Origin: Microcaldota archaeon
GTDB lineage: Archaea; Iainarchaeota; Iainarchaeia; Iainarchaeales; JAGVWC01
Assembly (NCBI GenBank): GCA_018813975.1
Contig: JAHJAQ010000122.1
Coordinates: 1 to 11,745 of the forward strand
Length of the DNA stretch: 11,745 bases
Direction: 5' to 3'
Shown: positions 1 through 6,432 of the stretch, one piece after another
How the letters are laid out: every line of letters starts with the position of its first letter
Position numbering within the stretch: the first letter of the stretch is position 1
Made by a program: the position numbers and the translations under genes
Notes under the pieces: model-generated
What the model was told of the DNA's origin: nothing
The model's database searches: none
What the model saw: the letters and a program-made list of their open reading frames with translations, nothing else

Positions 1-2261
1 GCTTTGGCGTATTTGCTGCCAACAGTGTATTCGCTCAAGGCGGTAAGATTCTGGTCAGTGCCAATATAGAAGGCTGCTGAGTTGAGCGTTGTAACGCCTG
101 TTGGAGGCCCCGTTAAGGTACCGGTCCATCCTGTTTTACTGGCGCCGATACCCGCGGTGTCAATGGTTCCGCTGTTTCCATTTTCGGTATCAATGAATAC
201 CGTAATGAGTTTCGAGGTACCATTGGTTGGCAGGGTAGTGCTTGGACTGCCTACGCGTTCCGCGACTTTGAAGACGGCTGTTCGGAAGATATTGGTAGAG
301 CTGCCTACGTCCTGTGCATTCATGTCGTAAATGTCTGGATAGTAATAAGGTCGTTGTAGATGGTTGGTATCCGGATCACTGGCGCCGCCAGTACCTAAAA
401 CAGCACTTCTTTCGAAGAACCCAACGGTTTCGTCCATGGCAATGTTGGCATCGTTGACAGCGGTTCCCAATAGGAAGATGTCTCCGGTGTTGTATTGCAT
501 GGTTCCAATGTATCCGTTATAGTTGGTAGTGTCGCCACTGCTTGCACTTCCACCTGCGAGCAACAACCATATTTGATTGTTGTTGACCGAGCTTCTGCGT
601 GCAAGGTATTTGTAGGTGTTGGTTCCGCCTTTTCCTTTTAGCTGAACCATGGCTGAGCTGTCCCAGTTGGTATCATTGTCAATCACGGCGACATTGTAGT
701 CTACGGTTGTGAGCGGCAACGCTGAGCTGTCATTTTCAATTGAAAGCACATTGATGTCGGTCTGGGAATCTGTTCTGTAGGATTGCGCGAATCCGTCAAA
801 GTTTAGAACTCCGCCGTTTCCTGCAGATGCATTCAACAGGATTGCCATTGGAATATAGTGTTCTTGGCCTGAGGTGTCAAAGTAGTGAATCGCACCATAG
901 GTTGTTCCACTGGTTCCGGGAGCAACATTGGTTCCTTTGAGGAATTCCATCTTTGATTTTTGAACACCTACATCATAGAAACCTTGGAATTTGAAGGTTC
1001 CAATGTCCTCTAGACCAGTGCCCTCAAAGAAAGTCAACTCAGTTGTTTTTCCCGTAGTGTCAAATGCTTGTACAGCGTATAATGGGTTGGTAGTGGGAAA
1101 GATATAACCGCTGTTTTTGATGGTGATTCCCGTTAGGGTAGTGCCAGAGCTTGTGAAAGATACAATCCAGGGAATATCTGTGTGGGTACCGGATGAATCA
1201 TAGGGCACTTCGTATCCTGATTGGAGTTCAACACGACCGGTTCCAACAATGATTTGAACAAAGTACTCGGTTGCATCGGCAACAGTAGTCGTTGTTATAC
1301 CGTTAGCTGGAATCCGTGCTTTAGTGGCCAAGACTTCTATTCCGTCTACTCGGAATATTAGATCTCCATTAGCGGTAGCATTGTTAACGGTTGCTACAAC
1401 CACTCCTTGGGCATCCAATAGCGAGAATACCGCGATTGGAGTAGTACCTGCTAAAGAACCACTTTCGAATCGAACAGTATAGGTTTCTCCGTCTCGGCCC
1501 AATGCAGTAAAGGTATCGCCTGCGGTTAGGATTTGGTCGGAACCATCTTTGATTAATACGACTTGTGTTCCGGTTGAATCGATGGAATCCAATAGATAGG
1601 ATTCTCCTAAAAAGCGGACTGGAATATAGTCATCGCTTCCGCTATCCGTGAAACCCCCATTATATGGAATTCCTGGAGAAAAAGTGACGGTATAGTTCAT
1701 GTCGCTTGGGTCTACAACTGCCACTAAATCGCGTGCATTTGTAGGGTCAAACCGTCCATCTGCAGTGATGCCAATGTTTTCAATAACAGACATGGTAACG
1801 CTTGCATTACCATCGATGGTTCGAGTTACAGTACCGTTGAAAAACTGTGTAAAATAGTTGTTTCCGACTGTGTCATAGTATTCGGTTGTGTTAGCGGCAC
1901 TATTCAAAGCAGTGTTTGTGAATTCTCGTACACCACTATCGAATGTTCTTGTTCCGCCAATAGTTAGGTCAACAGTCATGTCGGTTGGTGTTCCTGCTTC
2001 TCCACCTTCTCCTTGGGTTACGCTCATTGTTTTGGTTGATAGCTGTGCGACTTTAGCGGCAATGTTTCCTGCCCATACAAAATCGCTTACAGCTGCATTA
2101 GCGCCTCCCACTATGTTAACAATCGGTACACCACTTGAATTGACAACATCACTTTTTGTCAAGTCTGTGAATGCCGCTGTTGCTAGTGGCAAGGCAGCTG
2201 CTCCTACTAAGACTGCGCCGGTTGCAATGGCTGCCAGTCTTTTTATATTGAGTTTTCTCAT
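1..2261 (-). CDS. S-layer protein, N-terminal part (runs off the left edge)
   Basis: An open frame of 753 codons continues past base 1, so the C-terminus is missing. Seen: a signal peptide in residues 1-30 (basic MRKLNIKR, then an Ala/Gly/Leu/Val core ending LATAA), then mature sequence rich in Thr, Ser, Gly, Asn and Asp with almost no Cys. Residues 45-78 (GVPIVNIVGGANAAVSDFVW and the following AAKVAQLSTKT) resemble the start of Methanocaldococcus-type S-layer proteins, where a similar 'GTPNVDIVVGSGAAVMD' stretch follows the signal. Around residue 213 IPVRFLGESYLL also fits that family. Eleven N-X-S/T sequons suit a glycosylated surface lattice protein. The start is fixed by GAGGTGA eight bases upstream of ATG. 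Inferred role: main cell-envelope protein. Confidence is high for a secreted surface protein and good for S-layer. Confidence 0.85.
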   Translation of the reverse strand, partial: MRKLNIKRLAAIATGAVLVGAAALPLATAAFTDLTKSDVVNSSGVPIVNIVGGANAAVSDFVWAGNIAAKVAQLSTKTMSVTQGEGGEAGTPTDMTVDLTIGGTRTFDSGVREFTNTALNSAANTTEYYDTVGNNYFTQFFNGTVTRTIDGNASVTMSVIENIGITADGRFDPTNARDLVAVVDPSDMNYTVTFSPGIPYNGGFTDSGSDDYIPVRFLGESYLLDSIDSTGTQVVLIKDGSDQILTAGDTFTALGRDGETYTVRFESGSLAGTTPIAVFSLLDAQGVVVATVNNATANGDLIFRVDGIEVLATKARIPANGITTTTVADATEYFVQIIVGTGRVELQSGYEVPYDSSGTHTDIPWIVSFTSSGTTLTGITIKNSGYIFPTTNPLYAVQAFDTTGKTTELTFFEGTGLEDIGTFKFQGFYDVGVQKSKMEFLKGTNVAPGTSGTTYGAIHYFDTSGQEHYIPMAILLNASAGNGGVLNFDGFAQSYRTDSQTDINVLSIENDSSALPLTTVDYNVAVIDNDTNWDSSAMVQLKGKGGTNTYKYLARRSSVNNNQIWLLLAGGSASSGDTTNYNGYIGTMQYNTGDIFLLGTAVNDANIAMDETVGFFERSAVLGTGGASDPDTNHLQRPYYYPDIYDMNAQDVGSSTNIFRTAVFKVAERVGSPSTTLPTNGTSKLITVFIDTENGNSGTIDTAGIGASKTGWTGTLTGPPTGVTTLNSAAFYIGTDQNLTALSEYTVGSKYAK

Positions 2262-2269
2262 TTTTTACT

Positions 2270-2276
2270 TCACCTC
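2270..2276 (-). promoter_or_regulatory. Strong Shine-Dalgarno site of the S-layer gene
   Basis: The minus strand reads GAGGTGA, a seven-base match to the usual archaeal 16S rRNA 3' end, with eight bases before the ATG at 2261. It decides the start and fits a highly expressed protein. Confidence 0.8.
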
Positions 2277-2310
2277 ACATGTTATATATATCACAAAAAA
2301 ACAGCCTCTT

Positions 2311-2336
2311 TCTACTATCCGATTAAGGATAATAGA
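2311..2336 (-). promoter_or_regulatory. Hairpin in the S-layer mRNA leader
   Basis: On the minus strand TCTATTATCC and GGATAGTAGA flank the loop TTAATC, giving a 10-bp RNA stem with one U-G wobble. On the plus strand the same pair would be an A-C mismatch, so the structure is complete only in a leftward transcript, the direction of the S-layer gene. It lies about 50 bases before the start codon and downstream of the likely promoter. It could stabilise the mRNA 5' end or modulate translation; the function is inferred. Confidence 0.5.
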
Positions 2337-2368
2337 AGTAGACTTGTACTATTCGATGCCTGAGTTCA

Positions 2369-2383
2369 TTTTTATATGTTTCG
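2369..2383 (-). promoter_or_regulatory. Probable BRE/TATA promoter of the S-layer gene
   Basis: The minus strand reads CGAAACATATAAAAA, a good match to an archaeal BRE (CGAAA) followed by a TATA box. A transcript starting about 25 bases downstream (near 2348) would carry a leader of about 85 bases holding the hairpin at 2311-2336 and the Shine-Dalgarno site. A second TATA-like run (GATATATATAAC, about 2282-2292) lies so close to the ATG that its transcript would lose the ribosome binding site, so the distal box is preferred. Confidence 0.55.
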
Positions 2384-2404
2384 TTTTTGAAAAATGAATA
2401 TTAA

Positions 2405-2520
2405 GGCCCCTAGAGCCCTGTAAGGACCATTTTTCGCTTTTCCGTGAATAAGGGGTCGGCAATAGGCGAAGAGAAATGGCCCCTAAAAATGGGAATTGTA
2501 CTAATTTTCCAGGGCCCAAA
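2405..2520. other. GC-rich, partly self-complementary stretch between the wHTH and S-layer genes
   Basis: This part of the 293-base gap is more GC-rich than the rest. GGCCCCT occurs twice (2405-2411 and 2478-2484), with GGGCCC at about 2512. GGACCATTTTTCGC (2424-2437) can pair imperfectly with GCGAAGAGAAATGGCCC (2466-2482). It sits after the stop of the winged-helix gene and before the S-layer promoter. It may be a terminator, an operator region or a structured RNA. No reading frame is convincing here. Confidence 0.3.
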
Positions 2521-2554
2521 ATTTGATTAAACAGGGGATTTGTCGCCTTTTTTT

Positions 2555-3193
2555 TTAGCGCAATAATCGCTTGTTCAATTCTTCCAATTCGCTTCGGTTT
2601 AATAGTTTGGTAAGGTATTGGGAATACCGATTAATCATTTGCGCCATATCCATTAAGCCTTCTTGTAAATCATTGGCATCAATTTCAAAGCGGGATGGTT
2701 TTAATACTTCAAGGCTACTGGGTCCATAAAAGTACATGAACCGCACCAGTGTTTTGAAATCTTTTACACTTAAAGTAAGATCTAAAAAAGTAGAATAACT
2801 TTCTTCTTGTTTTAGGGTTGGGGCTTGTGAAAAATTGTATAGGGTAAAATCAGAATCTTTTTTGAGGCTTTCCCCTAATTTGGTTGCTTGTTTTTTTAAT
2901 AATTCTGGTTCCACTGCCTGCATTTCAATAATCGCGCGAAAGCGCAACTTGTTAGAATCGGTTTCCGCCAATTTTTCTCGCCTCTGTACTTCTAGGGCAA
3001 TGTCTTTTTTTAAAGCATAGCTAGTGGGAAAGCCATCTTGTTTTTTGAGAACCCCAATCTTGATCATAGCCTTTAATTCGTTCAACAATTGGTTATAAGG
3101 AATACTCAATTGAGTATTCAATTCTTCCGCTGTTTTAGATTCATGCAGCAAGAGCATGGCAATGCGTTTTTGATCTTCTGTATACCGGGCCAT
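2555..3193 (-). CDS. Winged-helix DNA-binding protein, probable transcription regulator
   Basis: 212 residues from the ATG at 3193. A longer frame upstream begins at TTG (3256) and is not preferred, because GGTGG lies just before the ATG and the TATA-like run at 3233-3242 would fall inside it. Residues 4-62 have a winged-helix pattern: helix (DQKRIAMLLLHESK), a turn and a second helix (TAEELNTQLS), a recognition-type helix (YNQLLNELKAMIKIGVLKK), then a wing ending TSYALKK. Residues 65-115 are charged and helical. The C-terminal part has a conserved-looking block YGPSSLEVLKP followed by amphipathic helices, which may dimerise or bind a ligand. It lies upstream of the S-layer gene on the same strand and divergent from the BofA-like gene, so either could be a target (inference). 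The exact family was not recognised. Confidence 0.72.
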   Translation of the reverse strand: MARYTEDQKRIAMLLLHESKTAEELNTQLSIPYNQLLNELKAMIKIGVLKKQDGFPTSYALKKDIALEVQRREKLAETDSNKLRFRAIIEMQAVEPELLKKQATKLGESLKKDSDFTLYNFSQAPTLKQEESYSTFLDLTLSVKDFKTLVRFMYFYGPSSLEVLKPSRFEIDANDLQEGLMDMAQMINRYSQYLTKLLNRSELEELNKRLLR

Positions 3194-3232
3194 TGAGCCA
3201 CCACAAACAGTACAAAAAAAAGGATGGTAAAG

Positions 3233-3242
3233 CCTTTTAAAT
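3233..3242. promoter_or_regulatory. Possible shared bidirectional TATA element
   Basis: CCTTTTAAAT on the plus strand reads ATTTAAAAGG on the minus strand. It is about 26 bases upstream of the BofA-like ATG (3265), which has no Shine-Dalgarno site, so that transcript would be leaderless. On the other strand it is about 45 bases upstream of the winged-helix ATG (3193), leaving room for a short leader with GGTGG. One box could serve both genes; this is inferred from spacing only. Confidence 0.4.
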
Positions 3243-3264
3243 TGTCTCAAAAACAAGAAATAGT

Positions 3265-3585
3265 ATGGTCTTAGAAGAGGTTCCCAATCTGTTGGGGCAG
3301 GCTACTGGAGACGCAGCAAATTCATTGGGGCAAACAGCTCAAAACTTTTTAGGCGATCCCTCTATTCTCATTATTGGAATCGTTTTTATTGTAGTTACCG
3401 TGGTTATTCTCTATTTTCTCAAACACATTATCGTTAATTCAATCCTAGGGGTAGTGGGATGGGCCATTTTATACTATGTTTTTGACGTTCAATTACCCTT
3501 TTGGGCCAGCCTTATTGTCAGCCTTATTTTTGGATTGGCAGGGCTAGGCGCCATGCTTGTACTACGCTTTCTAGGCGTGGTCTAA
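3265..3585 (+). CDS. BofA-like small membrane protein
   Basis: 106 residues. Residues 1-31 form a polar, Gly/Gln/Asn-rich N-terminus. Three hydrophobic segments follow at about 33-51, 56-73 and 80-104. The block LKHIIVNSILGVVGW (residues 52-66) and the C-terminal LIFGLAGLGAMLVL match the pattern of the BofA family (pro-sigma-K processing inhibitor), whose hallmark is a Lys-x-x-x-x-Asn-Ser-x-x-Gly stretch between helices. In Bacillus BofA restrains an intramembrane protease. Archaea have neither sigma-K nor sporulation, so the role here is unknown and the name describes only the fold. The start is an ATG with no Shine-Dalgarno site and a TATA box about 26 bases upstream, suggesting a leaderless mRNA. 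Confidence 0.7.
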   Translation: MVLEEVPNLLGQATGDAANSLGQTAQNFLGDPSILIIGIVFIVVTVVILYFLKHIIVNSILGVVGWAILYYVFDVQLPFWASLIVSLIFGLAGLGAMLVLRFLGVV

Positions 3586-3608
3586 AACACCCCCTTGTTT
3601 TGCTTTAT

Positions 3609-3656
3609 TCCACGGCTCAAGCCGTGGATTTTCGCCAGCCTTTTTCGAAAAGGCTG
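3609..3656. repeat. Paired-hairpin element, copy A
   Basis: Two perfect stem-loops stand side by side in the 99-base gap between the BofA-like gene and endonuclease Q. The first is TCCACGGC-TCAA-GCCGTGGA (3609-3628, 8 bp). The second is CAGCCTTTT-TCG-AAAAGGCTG (3636-3656, 9 bp). They are joined by TTTTCGC. The second hairpin and the joining TTTT(C)GCCAGC recur at 7898-7924. The element could end transcription of the BofA-like gene, but its recurrence and opposite orientation at the second site suggest a dispersed REP-like or miniature mobile element. Confidence 0.6.
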
Positions 3657-3684
3657 ATAAAGAGTTTGTCCTTTTTTGTATGGC

Positions 3685-4956
3685 ATGAAAACATTCAATT
3701 GTGACTTGCACATTCACGGTTCTTTTGCAGGCGGGGTAAGCAAATACATGCGCATTCCCGTCATTGCCGAACAAGCCCGATTAAAAGGATTAGAAGTAGT
3801 AACAACAGGCGATGTGCAGCACGCAAATTGGCTGCAACACTTAAAACAAAATCTGGTTGAAAGCAGTAATGGTATTTTTCAAGACCACAACCAAACCATT
3901 CATTTTTTGTTACAAACCGAGATAGAGGATAACCAACGCCTTCACCATTTAATTTTCTTGCCGGACTTTTCTCATGCCCAAGAATTCCGTGACAAAACCA
4001 AAAAATTCGGAATATTAGATTGCAGCATGTGCGGCAGGCCCAAGCTTCGATTAAACGCAGAACAAATCGCAGAAATCACACTAGATTCTGGCGGAATCAT
4101 TGGACCTGCCCATGCTTTTACACCCTATACTGGATTGTTTTCCAAACACGATTCAATAGCAAAAGCATATGACAATATGGCAAAACACATTTCTTTTTTA
4201 GAATTAGGCTTAAGCGCTGATTCGGATCTAGCAGATCGCATTGCTTCCAACCACCAATATACATTCCTGTCAAATTCAGATTCACACAGTCCGTGGCCGC
4301 ACCGCATTGGAAGAGAATTCAATCGCATTCAATTGAAAGAGCCTTCCTTTAAAGAACTAAAAAAAGCCTTGCAGGAAAAAACCGAAAAAAGAATAGTGTT
4401 AAACGCTGGCTTGGATCCTCGAGAAGGAAAATACCATGAAACCGCGTGCAACCAATGTTTTTTTCATTACACGCCAAAAGATGCTATTCAATTCAAGTGG
4501 CAATGCCCTTCTTGCAAAGGACAAATCAAAAAAGGGGTTCGAGATCGCATTCTAGAATTAGCCGATACTGAAAAAAAAGCCCCAAGTTATAGGCCTCCTT
4601 ATTTACACTTGATTCCACTCGCTGAAATCATCCAACAAGGAGTTGGGGTTGAAAACGTGCTCGCTAAAAAAGTGCAGTCCAAGTGGAAGGATTGGATTGA
4701 ACGATTTGAAAACGAAATCAATATTCTAGTGGATGTGCCAGAACAAGAAATCCTAGAATTCGATAAAACAATCGGAGGATTTATTCTAGCGTTTCGAAAT
4801 GAGCGGGTACACTATTTGCCGGGCGGCGGCGGCGATTATGGCAAACCATTAATTTGTTTAAGCCAAGAAGAATTTGAATCCAAAAAAAACGAGTTACAAG
4901 AAAAGCAAAACCAAAAAAATCGTTTTAAAGGCCAAAAAACACTAGGGCAATTCTAG
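3685..4956 (+). CDS. PHP-family DNA repair nuclease, probable endonuclease Q
   Basis: 423 residues from ATG; a TTG three codons earlier (3676) is less likely. The PHP metal site is visible: D7-L-H9-I-H11-G, T41-G-D43-V-Q-H46, E79, GPAHAFTPYTG (H143), E173 and SNSDSH (D199, H201). A zinc ribbon follows (C255-x2-C258, C274-x2-C277), then a conserved C-terminal region (RPPYLHLIPLAEII). Domain order and length match COG1379/TIGR00375, whose Pyrococcus member is endonuclease Q. That enzyme cuts 5' of deaminated bases such as uracil and hypoxanthine. The last seven residues, Q417-K-T-L420-G-Q-F423, fit a PCNA-interacting peptide (QxxLxxF), and Thermococcales EndoQ is reported to work with PCNA. An extra C113-x2-C116 pair is present. 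Its stop shares CTAG with the convergent DedA-type gene. Confidence 0.85.
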   Translation: MKTFNCDLHIHGSFAGGVSKYMRIPVIAEQARLKGLEVVTTGDVQHANWLQHLKQNLVESSNGIFQDHNQTIHFLLQTEIEDNQRLHHLIFLPDFSHAQEFRDKTKKFGILDCSMCGRPKLRLNAEQIAEITLDSGGIIGPAHAFTPYTGLFSKHDSIAKAYDNMAKHISFLELGLSADSDLADRIASNHQYTFLSNSDSHSPWPHRIGREFNRIQLKEPSFKELKKALQEKTEKRIVLNAGLDPREGKYHETACNQCFFHYTPKDAIQFKWQCPSCKGQIKKGVRDRILELADTEKKAPSYRPPYLHLIPLAEIIQQGVGVENVLAKKVQSKWKDWIERFENEINILVDVPEQEILEFDKTIGGFILAFRNERVHYLPGGGGDYGKPLICLSQEEFESKKNELQEKQNQKNRFKGQKTLGQF

Positions 4957-5573
4957 AAAAAACCCATTATGGAAAGAATCCACGCCACAACAATCAACAA
5001 CACCAATAACCCAATGCTAATCCACTTGAAATAATCCACAATAAAACGCTTTATTTTGGTACCATAAAAAAAGAACAATGCCCCTTCAATTCCAAACCGC
5101 GCCCCTCTTCCTAATACAGAAGCCACAATAAAAGTAATCGGATTGAGTTGTAGGAAACCGGCGGTAATTGTAAAAACCTTGTAGGGAATTGGGGTTAAAG
5201 CAGCGGCCAGTACAATCCAAAACCCATATTGCGAAAACAATTGGGATACGATTGTAAATTCCTCTGTTAAATGCAAGGATTCTAATAAGGGAATTCCAAT
5301 GGCATCAAAAAAGAAAAATCCAATCGCATATCCGATGATCGCGCCAATAACCGATCCAACCACAGCCACTCCTGCAAAATAAAATGCTCTACGCGGAAAA
5401 GCAGCTGCTAATGGAATTAACAGTACATCTGGCGGAACTGGAAAAAAAACCGATTCAATAAGCGCCAGCACAAACAAGGCCGGAACCGCGTACTTGGAAT
5501 CCTTGTACTGTACAATGCGATGGTATAGTCCCTTCCATACCTGCTTATTCCAATTCCACACCTTTAGCAGCAT
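4953..5573 (-). CDS. DedA/YqaA-type (VTT/SNARE-associated) membrane protein
   Basis: 206 residues from the ATG at 5573; a TTG four codons upstream (5585) is the alternative. Hallmarks of the family are visible: ALIESVFFPVPPDVLLIPLA (residues 37-56, with E40, P46, P48 and D49), a Gly-rich helix VVGSVIGAIIGYAIG (71-85), LTPIPYKVFTITAG (126-139) and LGRGARFGIEG (154-164) with conserved Arg residues. Length and pattern fit the YqaA subgroup (COG1238). DedA relatives include polyprenyl- or phospholipid-flipping proteins of the cytoplasmic membrane, and a lipid-carrier role is possible but not shown. There is no clear Shine-Dalgarno site. A T-rich TATA-like run about 25 bases upstream suggests a leaderless transcript. 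Confidence 0.83.
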   Translation of the reverse strand: MLLKVWNWNKQVWKGLYHRIVQYKDSKYAVPALFVLALIESVFFPVPPDVLLIPLAAAFPRRAFYFAGVAVVGSVIGAIIGYAIGFFFFDAIGIPLLESLHLTEEFTIVSQLFSQYGFWIVLAAALTPIPYKVFTITAGFLQLNPITFIVASVLGRGARFGIEGALFFFYGTKIKRFIVDYFKWISIGLLVLLIVVAWILSIMGFF

Positions 5574-5599
5574 AGTAAAAACCAACTACTTGTTCAATT

Positions 5600-5624
5600 A
5601 AAAAAAGCCACGTACAAAAAAAAA
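5600..5624 (-). terminator. Oligo-T terminators after the PAC2 gene
   Basis: Just after the PAC2 stop the minus strand has a run of nine T (5624-5616) and another of seven T (5606-5600) in a 64-base gap. Archaeal RNA polymerase ends transcription at such tracts without a hairpin. This is the likely end of the leftward transcript carrying aIF2-alpha and PAC2. The second tract may also be part of the DedA-type promoter. Confidence 0.6.
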
Positions 5625-5637
5625 GCACTGTTTTTTT

Positions 5638-6423
5638 TTAGCGAACGTACGTTAAACCGTCTGGGCCGGGCTTGTCAGAGTGTTGATGTTGTTCTTCCAA
5701 TTGTTTGGCCAATTGGGTAAAGGCTTTTTCAATGCCCTGGCTTTCCTTGTCAATAGCCTGCATATTAACTTTCCAGTCAAAGTGTTTGGACAACAATTCT
5801 AATACTTTTTTAGCCGCGCCATGATCACCATAAACCAAAGAAGGATTGGTTTCACCCATTAAACAAGCGCCTTCTATTCCTTGTTCTTTTCCCAATCCCA
5901 ATAATAATCCAGCTGCCCCGGAAATTAAGCCATCGTGTTTGGCAGTAAAAGCACCGTCTTTTTTGAATTGGTTCACGAGTTTTTGATTGGTGGCAGAAAC
6001 AATTACTTTAGGTTCAACCGTTAAGCGTTGTTCGCCAATATTAATGCCAGCCAACGTAAAAATTTGTTTGACCCCCATTTTTTTGACAGTGACCAAAATA
6101 CTTTCCGCAAACTCATAGTGTTCCATAGAACCCCCAAATCGTACATCCAAATGCGGTTGAACTGGGCCCGCTAAAAACAAAAAATCTTGGTCTTTAATTT
6201 TACAATATACAATTTCGTCTTGAATGGGTTGAATTAACGCGTTTTGCGTGTGAACACTGGGGGGAAATGCATCAGAAATAATAACCGCAATGATTTCGTG
6301 CTTGAATTGTTTTAACAAATAATCCACGCAAATCTTTCCCACCAATCCAATACCAGGCAATCCCGTTAACAATATGGGATTTTTGAATTCTTTTTTTTTC
6401 AAAACAGTTATGCGTGTTGCCAT
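5638..6423 (-). CDS. PAC2-family protein (proteasome assembly chaperone-like)
   Basis: 261 residues from the ATG at 6423. The frame is open further upstream to 6471, but that part overlaps aIF2-alpha, while GGTGAG lies four bases before the chosen ATG. Residues 14-31 (KNPILLTGLPGIGLVGKI) are the PAC2 nucleotide-like loop. AGPVQP (85-90), YEFAESIL (103-110), TLAGINIG (123-130) and the GLISGAAGLLLGLGKEQGIEGACLMGET region (165-192) match archaeal COG2047. The tail (LTYVR, 257-261) has a near-terminal Tyr, as many archaeal members do. It is not a strict HbYX motif, because Tyr is third from the end. Archaeal relatives are reported to bind or activate the proteasome; exact function is unproven. 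It is translationally linked to aIF2-alpha, four bases upstream. Confidence 0.88.
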   Translation of the reverse strand: MATRITVLKKKEFKNPILLTGLPGIGLVGKICVDYLLKQFKHEIIAVIISDAFPPSVHTQNALIQPIQDEIVYCKIKDQDFLFLAGPVQPHLDVRFGGSMEHYEFAESILVTVKKMGVKQIFTLAGINIGEQRLTVEPKVIVSATNQKLVNQFKKDGAFTAKHDGLISGAAGLLLGLGKEQGIEGACLMGETNPSLVYGDHGAAKKVLELLSKHFDWKVNMQAIDKESQGIEKAFTQLAKQLEEQHQHSDKPGPDGLTYVR

Positions 6424-6432
6424 TTTCTCACC
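6424..6432 (-). promoter_or_regulatory. Shine-Dalgarno site of PAC2 overlapping the aIF2-alpha stop
   Basis: The minus strand reads GGTGAGAAA immediately before the PAC2 ATG. The TGA inside it (6430-6428) is the stop codon of aIF2-alpha. The overlap suggests translational coupling, and it decides the PAC2 start. Confidence 0.65.

Noticed and set aside
101..159. Zinc-ribbon insertion in PriS as a novel domain (residue numbers of PriS)
   Set aside because: The extra CxxC pairs between the usual halves of the zinc site appear, from memory, in other euryarchaeal PriS proteins, so I do not call it new.
1888..2397. Plus-strand frame of 169 codons covering the S-layer start and its upstream region
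   Set aside because: It is antisense to the signal peptide and N-terminal region of a much longer, well-supported surface-protein gene, has no family motif, and its C-terminal part reads through promoter DNA.
3571..3774. Minus-strand frame across the hairpins at 3609-3656
   Set aside because: It spans two palindromes and the start of endonuclease Q in antisense and shows no family features.
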